A stretch of DNA of 14,081 nt from Flavobacteriaceae bacterium (GCA_029247985.1 JAQWKF010000009.1:1-14081); one strand, 5' to 3'. Positions 7,929 through 14,081 are shown, counted from the first letter of the stretch. Numbers and translations: made by a program. The notes: a model not told the origin generated them from the sequence alone.

Positions 7929-9212
7929 TCCTTTTGTAAAATAATCTACGGTAAGCGAGGTCATGGAAACAACACCCGTTTCTAGCGCTGAATCGTCAAC
8001 GTAAAAGTCTGGCGTGTGGTGAGGTGCCACCTTATCTAAATCCTCACCCTTTGAGCTGCCACCAATAAAGAAATAAACTCCCGGCACTTCCTTTTGAAAA
8101 AAGGAAAAATCTTCCGCACCCGTAATGGCATCCATATACTTTACATTATCAGCACCACAAACCCGCTTCAATGTTGGCAACATCTTTTCATAAAGAGGTG
8201 GATCATTATAAGTAACGGGGTAGCTATTCATAAAGGTGACGTCTGCTTTTACGTTGTTTGCAGCCGCGATATTTTGAACTATTTCGTCTAGTCTTTTAAG
8301 AACAGTTGCACGCATACTCGTATCTAAGGTCCTGATGGTGCCCAACATATACAGCTTTTCTGGAATGATATTACTCCTCACCCCCCCGTGAATACTGCCT
8401 ATGGTAACAACAGCTGCAGCGGTAGTCAAAGGCATGCTTCGACTTACAATGGTCTGGATTGAATTAATCATTTGAGAGGCTGTGACTATCGGGTCAATTC
8501 CCGTCCAGGGGGTAGAACCGTGGGTTTGTACGCCTGTTAAATCAATTCTAAATTCATCAACTGCAGCCATGATTGAACCCGGTTTTAGCATGACTTGCCC
8601 AGCTGTTGATTTTGAACTAATATGCAATCCAAAAATGGCATCAACGTCTGGATTTGTCAAAACACCTTCTTTTACCATCAGCGCTGCGCCTCCCTCCTCT
8701 CCAGGCGGTGGACCCTCTTCTGCGGGTTGAAAAATAAATTTCACTTGACCGGGAATCTGGTCTTTTATACGGTATAAAACTTTTGCGGTAGCCAATAAAA
8801 TAGCGATATGTGTATCATGACCACAAGCGTGCATAACAGGCACTTCTTCTCCGTTGTATATCCCAGTCATTTTAGAAGCCCAAGGCAGATCAGCTCTTTC
8901 CCTAACAGGAAGCCCATCTATATCAGCACGTAGTGCCACGACGGGGCCTGGCTTTCCTTCATTTAAAACAGCAACAACTCCTGTTCTGGCAATACCCGTT
9001 TGGGGATTTAGCCCTATTTTTTTTAATTCTTCTGCAATTCTTTCCGAAGTTTTAAACTCTCTGTTACTTAACTCGGCATGTTGATGAAACCAATGTCTTA
9101 GCTCAATAGTTTCTGCTATATTGCTAGCTATAAGATTCTTGATGTGTTCATCCGAAGGCTGCGCATAAACAAGAAATAAGGATGGAATTAAAAGAAGATA
9201 CGTAATTCGCAT
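7923..9212 (-). CDS. Exported M20-family amidohydrolase (metal-dependent)
   Basis: This 429-residue protein belongs to the M20D amidohydrolase group (carboxypeptidase Ss1, hippurate hydrolase and IAA-amino acid hydrolase relatives), which splits N-acyl amino acids or similar amides with two metal ions. The N-terminus MRITYLLLIPSLFLVYAQ is a signal peptide, so the enzyme acts outside the cytoplasm. Expected metal ligands are present: Cys130 and His132 in HACGHDTH, Glu165 and Glu166 in FQPAEEG, His197 in FGLHISS, and a terminal His in APHHTPDF. ADIDGLPV and ITGAEDFSFF are also typical. The dimerisation-domain motif reads VQTHGSTPWTGIDPI instead of the usual GGHAAMPH-type sequence, as in a bacteroidal subgroup. 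Substrate cannot be told. It starts 18 bp after yjbQ and is probably in that transcript. Confidence 0.88.
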   Translation of the reverse strand: MRITYLLLIPSLFLVYAQPSDEHIKNLIASNIAETIELRHWFHQHAELSNREFKTSERIAEELKKIGLNPQTGIARTGVVAVLNEGKPGPVVALRADIDGLPVRERADLPWASKMTGIYNGEEVPVMHACGHDTHIAILLATAKVLYRIKDQIPGQVKFIFQPAEEGPPPGEEGGAALMVKEGVLTNPDVDAIFGLHISSKSTAGQVMLKPGSIMAAVDEFRIDLTGVQTHGSTPWTGIDPIVTASQMINSIQTIVSRSMPLTTAAAVVTIGSIHGGVRSNIIPEKLYMLGTIRTLDTSMRATVLKRLDEIVQNIAAANNVKADVTFMNSYPVTYNDPPLYEKMLPTLKRVCGADNVKYMDAITGAEDFSFFQKEVPGVYFFIGGSSKGEDLDKVAPHHTPDFYVDDSALETGVVSMTSLTVDYFTKGL

Positions 9213-9230
9213 AGGTTAAATATTAAATTA

Positions 9231-9635
9231 TTATCCCATGAAAGTAATGAAAATTTTTCTTGAACCAGCTTGATTGCGGTGTTCACACAGATAAATACCT
9301 TGCCAAACACCCAGTTGGGGTACGCCGTTTTGGACAGGAAAACTAACAGATGATCCCAATAAGCTACTTTTAATATGTGAGGTCATATCATCTGGACCCT
9401 CAAGGGTATGCGTGTAGTGTGTATCATCCTCTGAAACCATTTTGTTAAAATGTGTTTCAAAATCTACTCGGACACTGGGATCGGCATTTTCGTTTATGGT
9501 TAGACTCGCAGAAGTGTGCTTGATAAAAACATGAACTACGCCACTACTTTTGGGAATCTCACTTAAAACATATGAGGTGATTAAATGAAACCCCCTTTGG
9601 AAAGGTGGAAGGCTAATTTTTTTTTGAAAAATCAT
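9231..9635 (-). CDS. yjbQ: YjbQ/UPF0047 family protein (secondary thiamine-phosphate synthase-like)
   Basis: This is a 134-residue cytoplasmic protein of the YjbQ family, small trimeric proteins for which weak thiamine-phosphate synthase activity has been reported in Escherichia coli; the true role is unsettled. Nearly the whole chain matches the family: RGFHLIT near the start, HTSASLTINENADPSVRVDFE, EDDTHYTHTLEGPDDMTSHIKSSLLGSS, VPQLGVWQGIYLCEHRNQ and the terminal ITFMG. The start chosen is the ATG at 9633-9635 (MIFQKKISLPPFQRGFH), which aligns with the usual family N-terminus. The frame stays open upstream to 9701, but those 22 codons lie almost entirely within tRNA-Val and are not family-like. 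Only 6 bp separate the tRNA 3' end from this ATG, so it is probably expressed from the tRNA promoter. Confidence 0.93.
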   Translation of the reverse strand: MIFQKKISLPPFQRGFHLITSYVLSEIPKSSGVVHVFIKHTSASLTINENADPSVRVDFETHFNKMVSEDDTHYTHTLEGPDDMTSHIKSSLLGSSVSFPVQNGVPQLGVWQGIYLCEHRNQAGSRKIFITFMG

Positions 9636-9641
9636 GTTTTG

Positions 9642-9716
9642 TGGGTCATATTGGATTCGAACCAATGACTTCCGCCCTGTCAAGGCGACACTCTGAACCA
9701 ACTGAGTTAATGACCC
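9642..9716 (-). tRNA. tRNA-Val (anticodon GAC)
   Basis: The minus strand folds into a complete 75-nt cloverleaf. The acceptor stem GGGTCAT (9716-9710) pairs with ATGACCC (9649-9643). The D arm is ACTC/GAGT with GG in its loop. The anticodon stem TCGCC/GGCGG encloses the 7-nt loop TTGACAG, giving anticodon GAC for valine codons GUC and GUU. A 5-nt variable loop (AAGTC) is followed by the T arm ATTGG-TTCGAAT-CCAAT. The discriminator is A at 9642. The 3' CCA is not encoded and must be added. I checked that the anticodon is GAC, not GTC, so this is not tRNA-Asp. Confidence 0.96.
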
Positions 9717-9723
9717 GGAAGGG

Positions 9724-9731
9724 CAAAAGTA
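9724..9731 (-). promoter_or_regulatory. Promoter -7 element of the tRNA-Val / yjbQ transcript
   Basis: The minus strand reads TACTTTTG here, a full TAnnTTTG match ending 7 bp before the mature tRNA 5' end, so the precursor would have a very short 5' leader. No clear TTG is present at the -33 distance (TTA with a 20-bp spacer). Confidence 0.5.
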
Positions 9732-9751
9732 ACTAAATTCAACGTATTGCG

Positions 9752-9759
9752 TAAGTTTG
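9752..9759 (+). promoter_or_regulatory. Promoter -7 element of the flavin reductase / O-methyltransferase operon
   Basis: The plus strand reads TAAGTTTG, a full TAnnTTTG match 13 bp before the ATG at 9773. The transcript would therefore have a leader of only a few bases. It is back to back with the tRNA-Val promoter in a 56-bp divergent gap. No convincing TTG lies at the -33 position. Confidence 0.45.
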
Positions 9760-9772
9760 CATCAAAAGCGTT

Positions 9773-10396
9773 ATGATACATTATTCAAGAACCGATATCG
9801 ATCAGATGGATAAAATCTTTCGATTAAATCTCATCAACAGTTGCACAGGTTTTAAATCGGCAAATTTATTAGGAACAAAATCGCTAAATGGCGTTAGCAA
9901 TGTGGCTGTTTTTAGTAGTATTACCCATCTTGGAAGTAACCCCCCATTGATTGGCTTTATTCTACGCCCCACCACCGTACCTAGAGATACCTATCGCAAC
10001 ATAAAAGATACTGGTGTATTTACGGTAAACCACATCTACAGCGATATCATAGAAGATGCGCATCATACCTCAGCAAAATATCCAGATGAAGTTTCAGAAT
10101 TTACTAAAACAGATTTGGAAGAAGAATTCCTTGGTGACTTCCCAGCGCCTTTTGTGAAAGGAGCAAAAATCCGTTTGGGATGCAGGTTTTTGAATGCATA
10201 TGAAATTAAAGAAAACGACACCTTGCTTTTAGTAAGTGCCATTGAACACGTTTTTATTGCAGACCAAGACATACAACAAGAAGATGGATGGCTGAAGCTT
10301 GAAAACGCCAATACCGTAGCCATCAACGGACTAGACGGATATGCCACAACAAGCTTGTTGGATCGCTATGCATACGCAAGACCCAAGAAAGTATGA
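9773..10396 (+). CDS. Flavin reductase-like, FMN-binding split-barrel protein
   Basis: This 207-residue soluble protein resembles the flavin reductase / flavoredoxin family (DIM6/NTAB type), which binds FMN and uses NAD(P)H or acts as an electron carrier. Family features are an early NLINSCTGFKSANLLGTKS segment with SNVAVFSSITHLGSNPPLIGF after it, where Asn and Ser residues contact FMN in relatives, and then the RPTTVPRDTYRNIKDTGVFTVNHI block characteristic of this group. The second half (PFVKGAKIRLGCRFLNAYEIKENDTLLLVSAIEHVFI) is the barrel strand region. No signal peptide or membrane segment is seen. The stop overlaps the next start as ATGA, so it is translationally coupled to the O-methyltransferase. 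The natural substrate cannot be told. Confidence 0.86.
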   Translation: MIHYSRTDIDQMDKIFRLNLINSCTGFKSANLLGTKSLNGVSNVAVFSSITHLGSNPPLIGFILRPTTVPRDTYRNIKDTGVFTVNHIYSDIIEDAHHTSAKYPDEVSEFTKTDLEEEFLGDFPAPFVKGAKIRLGCRFLNAYEIKENDTLLLVSAIEHVFIADQDIQQEDGWLKLENANTVAINGLDGYATTSLLDRYAYARPKKV

Positions 10397-11028
10397 ATTT
10401 TATAAATCCAAGTTTAGAAGCATATGTAGCAAAACACTCAGAAGAAGAACCCGAATTGCTGCAAAAGTTAGCACGAGAAACCAATCTCAAGGTATTGCAA
10501 CCGCGTATGTTAAGTGGGGCTTACCAAGGGCGTTTATTGGCATTATTATCTAAATTGGTATCACCCAAACGTATTTTGGAAATTGGAACCTACACCGGCT
10601 ATTCGGCCTTGTGTTTAGCAGAAGGCTTACAAACAGATGGACGGATTGATACCCTAGACAAAGATGAGGAGTTGATCGATATGCAACGGCGCTATTTTGA
10701 CGCTTCTGGTTTTGGGAAAAACATTGTTCAGCATTTGGGCAATGCGGCAGAAATTATTCCAACCTTAAAAGGAACTTTTGACTTTGTTTTTATTGACGCT
10801 GACAAGGAGCAGTATCCGCGTTACTTTGATTTGATTGTTGACCGGGTGCGTTCAGGGGGATTGATTATTGCCGATAATGTACTGTGGTCTGGTAAAGTCA
10901 TGGAAAATGCCGTTGACCAGGCTACAGCATCTTTGCAAATTTTCAACAATAAAGTCGCTTTGGATAATCGTGTAGAAACCGTAGTGCTTCCTGTTAGAGA
11001 TGGGCTTACGCTTTTGCGGAAGATTTAG
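10393..11028 (+). CDS. Class I SAM-dependent O-methyltransferase (catechol/caffeoyl-CoA type)
   Basis: This 211-residue cytoplasmic protein transfers a methyl group from S-adenosylmethionine to a hydroxyl, probably of a catechol-like small molecule. The SAM-binding motif I is ILEIGTYTGYSALCLAEGL at residues 61-79, and the acidic end of motif II is DTLDKDEE. Metal-binding residues of the catechol O-methyltransferase family are in place: Asp135 in VFIDADKEQ, and Asp161 with Asn162 in IIADNVLWSGKV. Length is normal for bacterial members. It overlaps the flavin reductase gene by 4 bp, which suggests one operon and perhaps related redox/quinol chemistry, although that link is inference. At its 3' end the TAG stop overlaps the stop of convergent tatA. 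Confidence 0.93.
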   Translation: MNFINPSLEAYVAKHSEEEPELLQKLARETNLKVLQPRMLSGAYQGRLLALLSKLVSPKRILEIGTYTGYSALCLAEGLQTDGRIDTLDKDEELIDMQRRYFDASGFGKNIVQHLGNAAEIIPTLKGTFDFVFIDADKEQYPRYFDLIVDRVRSGGLIIADNVLWSGKVMENAVDQATASLQIFNNKVALDNRVETVVLPVRDGLTLLRKI

Positions 11029-11288
11029 CGTTTGCGCTTTACAGTACCTGTAATTTCGTTAAGTTCCTTTTTGATATCGTTTACTTCTTTTTGAAGTTCT
11101 TTTGTATCTAAACCTTGGGCTTCTGCAGATTTTTCAATTTCTTCACGGAAATCACGACTGGCGGTTTTTACCTGCTGAATTCCCTTGGAAAGGGTGCGCG
11201 CAATGTCTGGAATGCGATCGGCACCAAAGACCAAAAGCACTACTATAAAAACAAATACGATTTCGGCACCGCTAATAAAGTAAACCAT
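11025..11288 (-). CDS. tatA: Twin-arginine translocase subunit TatA/TatE family
   Basis: TatA forms the pore of the twin-arginine system that exports folded proteins across the inner membrane. From the ATG at 11286-11288 the 87-residue product is MVYFISGAEIVFVFIVVLLVFGADRIPDIAR, a short N-terminal membrane helix, the conserved FG hinge and an amphipathic helix (PDIARTLSKGIQQVKTASRDFREEI). A charged, coiled-coil-like tail ends in KRKR. Length and layout are typical for TatA; TatB is possible but less likely. An upstream in-frame ATG at 11321 would add 11 residues, but that stretch lies in the loop of the terminator of the preceding gene, so it is not the start. The gene stands alone here, without tatC. 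Confidence 0.9.
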   Translation of the reverse strand: MVYFISGAEIVFVFIVVLLVFGADRIPDIARTLSKGIQQVKTASRDFREEIEKSAEAQGLDTKELQKEVNDIKKELNEITGTVKRKR

Positions 11289-11310
11289 AATACAAAGGTA
11301 ATCTAAAAAC

Positions 11311-11338
11311 AAAAAAGCCACCCCTAAGGCTGGCTTTT
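11311..11338 (-). terminator. Intrinsic terminator after the M1 peptidase gene
   Basis: AAAAGCCA at 11313-11320 pairs with TGGCTTTT at 11331-11338, and CC/GG inside the loop (11323-11324 with 11328-11329) can extend the stem. On the minus strand the hairpin is followed by TTTTTTGTTTTTAG down to about 11300. It lies 4 bp after the TAA of the peptidase reading frame, as expected for the end of that operon. Confidence 0.75.
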
Positions 11339-11342
11339 ATGT

Positions 11343-11861
11343 TTAGTCTTGTTGTTTTTTGAACTTTTCGAAATCGTTTTCCTCCAATACTTTGGGCCAA
11401 GTGTTGTTATCCTTGTTGATATCCGCCGTAGCATTATCTGGGTCAACCAGCACCCCGACAATCTCTTTGTCTGTAGCAATATATTTACTCACCTCGCGGT
11501 CGCTCTTACGCCACACTTGAGCAGGATAGGTTTTGCGCTCTTTGGTGCCGTCAGCATAAGAATACTCCACAATCAGGGGCATTGGAATACCACCTGGTTT
11601 TTCAAAAGTAACCTTATAGAATTTTTTGGGTTCTTTGCGATTATTGAAATCATCAGGGGTTAAATTTCGTAAACTGTTTGTATAATAACGAGAAAAATAG
11701 CGCATATCATCATCAAACTTTTTAATGTCCTCAACGCCCGTTACGCCCATATCAACAACATCAGTAGTAAAAAACCATCCACGCCAAAACCAATCCAAAT
11801 CAAAAGCAGAGGCATCCTCCATGGTGCGGAAAAAATCTTCAGGAGTAGGGTGTTTAAACAT
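11343..11861 (-). CDS. C-terminal fragment of the M1-family metallopeptidase (after the TGA)
   Basis: If translated separately this would be 172 residues from the ATG at 11859-11861, which lies only 3 bp beyond the TGA that ends the upstream part. It begins MFKHPTPEDFFRTMEDASAFDLDWFWRGWFFTTDVVDMGV, the end of the M1 catalytic region that is normally continuous with the zinc-binding half. It ends in a lysine-rich tail (DFEKFKKQQD). It has no signal peptide, so a separately made product would stay in the cytoplasm, away from the exported N-terminal half. Reinitiation after the nearby stop is possible, but function on its own is unlikely. There is no T9SS C-terminal sorting domain. The terminator at 11311-11338 follows. 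Confidence 0.7.
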   Translation of the reverse strand: MFKHPTPEDFFRTMEDASAFDLDWFWRGWFFTTDVVDMGVTGVEDIKKFDDDMRYFSRYYTNSLRNLTPDDFNNRKEPKKFYKVTFEKPGGIPMPLIVEYSYADGTKERKTYPAQVWRKSDREVSKYIATDKEIVGVLVDPDNATADINKDNNTWPKVLEENDFEKFKKQQD

Positions 11862-11864
11862 CCA

Positions 11865-13526
11865 TCATTGAGAAAAAGTCTTAAAGGCATGATCAAACAA
11901 CTCACGACCCATAACGGTTTCTCTAAGAATATTTAGCGCCGTTGCTGGCTTGCTGTAAGCATTAGGTCCAAGTTGATACACGTTCTCTGGGTTTGCCATT
12001 ATGGGTGCAATAAAATCTTGATCCCCTGACATATAAGGAACAATATTCTGCGGATCCATATCGTCGGAAGGGTAATGCTCCATTCCAGGAATTGCATCTG
12101 GGTGTGACTTGCCAAAATCTTGCTCAGCAATAATTTGAACAAATGAATTTAGGCCTTCATCCATCCAGCCCCATTGACGTTCGTCTGAATTGACAATCAT
12201 TGGGAAAAAATTATGCCCTACCTCATGAATTATAACGCCTATCATACCAAACTTGGTACGGTCGCTATAATATCCACTTTCATCAGGTCGTCCAAAATTG
12301 AAACAAATCATAGGGTATTCCATTCCCACATCATCTGCGTGAACCGAAACCGCTTTGTGATAAGGGTAATCAAAGGTCATTCGTGAATAGGATTTCAAAG
12401 CACTTGCCACTGTTTTTGTAGACCATTGTTCCCAAAGTGGATTTCCCTCTTTTGGATATACCGAAACTGCCATTACATCGTTCCCGTTAACGTCTACATT
12501 CATCATGTCAACAATAAACTTACGAGAAGAGGCAAAGGCAAAATCACGTACGTTTTTAGCCGTAAAGTGCCATGTTTTAGTACCCGTGGGCGTACTTTTT
12601 TCATTGGCTTCTGCTTCTTCTTGCGTTACAATAAAAACAGGCGCATCGTATGATTTTTTTGCTTCCTTAAAACGCTTCATCATGGTTGATGAATAAACTG
12701 CCTTACGATTTTCCAACACCCCAGTAGACTCGACGATATGATCATCGGGAACCGTGATTTTTACATCATAATCGCCAAAGGGAAGTGCAAACTCGCCATT
12801 GCCCCAAAACTGCTGGTTTTGCCAACCTTCAACATCGTTGTAGACTGCCATACGTGGAAAAAACTGTGCAATGAAATAAGCGTAATTATCATCCTTTTTA
12901 AAATATTCATAACCAGAACGGGCATCCCAAAACTGACGATTGGGAATATTGTAATGCCATTTTAGTCGAAACGAAATAGCCGTCCCTGAAGCCAATGAAG
13001 TTGGCAAATCTATCCGCATCATGGTTTGGTGTACTGTATATGGCAAATCCACACCATCAGCACCTTGCAATAAATCTATTTTAAAACCGCCATCAAATTT
13101 CTCTTCCAATATATAGGCATTGATAAATCCAGGCCCAACAGCACGTTGGGTTCCATAGTAGTCGTTTCCATTATCAAGTCGATCAAAGGATTGGCCATCA
13201 CGAGCACGAACGTTTTGGTCGAGCTGTAACCATAAATAGGATAGCATTTCAGGTGAATTATTGGTATAGGTAATGGTCTGATCGCCAAACAATTCTTGAG
13301 TGTCGTCATTCAAGGTAAGCTCCATGACATAATCCGCCTGCTGTTGGTAGTAGGCAGGGCCTGGTGCACCAGATGCTGTTCTGTAAGCATTTGGCGTAGC
13401 CAATTCGTTGTACAATTGTCGAAACTTGTTTTGGTTAGTATGCCCTTGTGGGGTGGTTGATTCTTGCGCAAAAGCGATAACAAAAGAAAGGGTTAAGAAT
13501 GAGGTGAGAATTGAAGTACATTTCAT
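11865..13526 (-). CDS. M1-family metallopeptidase, N-terminal 553 residues (ends at premature TGA)
   Basis: This part carries a signal peptide (MKCTSILTSFLTLSFVIAFAQ), a beta-rich N-terminal domain (YVMELTLNDDTQELFGDQTITYTNNSPE, LWLQLDQN) and the zinc centre of gluzincin M1 peptidases. HEVGHN gives His434, Glu435 and His438, and Glu457 in GWMDEGLN is the third ligand at the standard spacing (HExxH-x18-E). The usual GxMEN substrate motif appears in the variant form DDVGMEYP. The chain stops after AFKTFSQ, before the helical part that closes the M1 active site, so the truncated enzyme is probably unstable or inactive. The gene follows the DUF6702-like gene by 41 bp and is probably in the same transcript. 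Peptide degradation outside the cytoplasm is the likely role of the intact form. Confidence 0.85.
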   Translation of the reverse strand: MKCTSILTSFLTLSFVIAFAQESTTPQGHTNQNKFRQLYNELATPNAYRTASGAPGPAYYQQQADYVMELTLNDDTQELFGDQTITYTNNSPEMLSYLWLQLDQNVRARDGQSFDRLDNGNDYYGTQRAVGPGFINAYILEEKFDGGFKIDLLQGADGVDLPYTVHQTMMRIDLPTSLASGTAISFRLKWHYNIPNRQFWDARSGYEYFKKDDNYAYFIAQFFPRMAVYNDVEGWQNQQFWGNGEFALPFGDYDVKITVPDDHIVESTGVLENRKAVYSSTMMKRFKEAKKSYDAPVFIVTQEEAEANEKSTPTGTKTWHFTAKNVRDFAFASSRKFIVDMMNVDVNGNDVMAVSVYPKEGNPLWEQWSTKTVASALKSYSRMTFDYPYHKAVSVHADDVGMEYPMICFNFGRPDESGYYSDRTKFGMIGVIIHEVGHNFFPMIVNSDERQWGWMDEGLNSFVQIIAEQDFGKSHPDAIPGMEHYPSDDMDPQNIVPYMSGDQDFIAPIMANPENVYQLGPNAYSKPATALNILRETVMGRELFDHAFKTFSQ

Positions 13527-13567
13527 TTTTAATGGATTTTGTATAAATATATTGGATTGTAGGAAAA

Positions 13568-14059
13568 TTAAAAACTGAATTTTGCAAAAATACGATCTCG
13601 GGTGTGCAGAAAACTTTTCTTCCTCTTGGGCGTTGTGAGTACAACAATATTTTTTTGGTCAGGGAAAACGTCCATCAAAAAAGTATTGGACCACTCCAAT
13701 TCCGTCATTTCTGGTAAGGAATCAAAAGAAGCATATAAAATCGTCTGATCTTGTTTATACGCCCACCCAACAAAAGAAAAAGGAACTGGAGATGCAGGAG
13801 ACTTGAGCTGAAAATGCTGCTGAAAATAAGCGGACATATGCTCCGATAGCACTGTCTCTGAAAGTTGGTCGGGGTCTAATTTTATTTCTGTAGAAGTGAA
13901 GCGAGAAAGTGAAGCGGTATAATCATCTGTAAAAACGCGTACTACTAGCTGCAATTGATTTTGCTCAGGCTTAAAAAACATATCTGTAGTACTCACATAG
14001 TATTTGTGGGTGGAAGCTGAAAAAAGGGGCACTAAGCACAAAAAAAACAAAAAACGCAT
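13568..14059 (-). CDS. DUF6702-like exported protein of unknown function
   Basis: This 163-residue protein begins with a signal peptide (MRFLFFLCLVPLFSASTHKYYVS). After it comes a mostly beta-strand sequence with the pattern HKYYVSTTDMFFKPEQNQLQLVVRVFTDDY, which I recognise as the DUF6702 family of Bacteroidetes, often next to M1 metallopeptidase genes. Later segments are VPFSFVGWAYKQDQTILYASFDSL and LMDVFPDQKNIVVLTTPKRKKSFLHTRDRIFAKFSF. No catalytic motif is evident. I start it at the ATG 14057-14059; a TTG one codon upstream would give the same protein plus one residue. The 41-bp gap to the peptidase suggests one operon, so a role linked to that enzyme is possible but unproven. Only 22 bases of upstream sequence are in the window, so its promoter cannot be judged. 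Confidence 0.8.
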   Translation of the reverse strand: MRFLFFLCLVPLFSASTHKYYVSTTDMFFKPEQNQLQLVVRVFTDDYTASLSRFTSTEIKLDPDQLSETVLSEHMSAYFQQHFQLKSPASPVPFSFVGWAYKQDQTILYASFDSLPEMTELEWSNTFLMDVFPDQKNIVVLTTPKRKKSFLHTRDRIFAKFSF

Positions 14060-14081
14060 CAATTGTTTTTATTAAACTTTT

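Larger units (their letters stand above)
11343..13526 (-). pseudogene. M1-family metallopeptidase gene interrupted by one in-frame TGA
   Basis: The whole gene spans 728 codons including the final TAA and encodes an exported zinc aminopeptidase-type M1 enzyme. Codon 554 is TGA (11867-11865 on the minus strand), but the same frame continues at once with TGG ATG TTT AAA CAC, giving Q-stop-W-M-F-K-H-P-T-P-E-D-F-F. In related proteins I remember an arginine here (AQRWMFKHPTPEDFFRTMEDAS-like), so a single CGA-to-TGA transition explains it. No other stop or frameshift occurs, and the downstream 172 codons remain fully M1-like. This points to a recent nonsense mutation, a base-call error or a strain polymorphism rather than an old decayed gene. 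The two open parts are listed separately. Confidence 0.8.

Noticed and set aside
9642..9716. tRNA-Asp
   Set aside because: The loop reads TTGACAG, so the anticodon is GAC (valine); aspartate would need GTC.
11289..11321. Longer tatA start at 11321
   Set aside because: These codons lie in or beside the terminator hairpin of the preceding gene, and TatA proteins begin just before the membrane helix.
11865..11867. TGA as a selenocysteine or reassigned codon
   Set aside because: The expected residue is not Cys or Sec, the site is outside the catalytic centre, and no selenoprotein context is known for this family. Nothing else in the window suggests reassignment of TGA.
14060..14062. TTG start for the DUF6702-like gene
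   Set aside because: It is followed at once by an ATG in the same frame, which is the simpler start.
1..14081. Defence system, prophage, insertion sequence or CRISPR array
   Set aside because: No transposase, integrase, nuclease or phage-like protein, no repeat-spacer pattern and no long inverted or direct repeats were found; the genes are conserved core functions.

Overview
The window is an AT-rich, densely packed chromosomal segment of a member of the Bacteroidetes, most likely a Flavobacteriaceae species. The evidence is the gliding and type IX secretion (T9SS) block gldJ / porU / porV beside murF and pdhA, the lack of Shine-Dalgarno sequences, and TAnnTTTG-type promoter elements in front of several genes. 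No mobile element, CRISPR array, phage gene or novel multigene system is visible. Nearly all of it is conserved housekeeping and envelope biology.

Layout. 1-300 (-): the first 100 codons of the pyruvate dehydrogenase E1 alpha subunit, cut by the window edge. 370-4928 (-): porU then porV, 2 bp apart, encoding the T9SS sortase and its outer-membrane partner. 5066-7928 (+): gldJ then murF, 4 bp apart, divergent from porU. 7923-9716 (-): a tRNA-Val(GAC), then yjbQ starting 6 bp after the tRNA, then a secreted M20 amidohydrolase; this unit converges on murF with a 6-bp overlap. 9773-11028 (+): a flavin reductase-like protein and an O-methyltransferase with a 4-bp ATGA overlap. 11025-11288 (-): a TatA-type translocase subunit. 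11343-14059 (-): a DUF6702-like exported protein followed by an M1-family metallopeptidase whose reading frame is broken by one in-frame TGA.

How the genes work together. PorU and PorV act at the outer membrane to process and anchor T9SS cargo, and GldJ is a lipoprotein required for the same machinery and for gliding. MurF makes the UDP-MurNAc-pentapeptide precursor of peptidoglycan. TatA belongs to the inner-membrane folded-protein exporter. The M20 and M1 enzymes carry signal peptides and probably act on amides or peptides outside the cytoplasm.

The two observations most worth a second look are the nonsense codon in the M1 peptidase (11865-11867), which separates the zinc site from a well-preserved C-terminal part, and the tRNA-Val / yjbQ arrangement, in which tRNA 3' processing would leave yjbQ with almost no 5' leader. 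There is no gene-free stretch longer than 300 bases.
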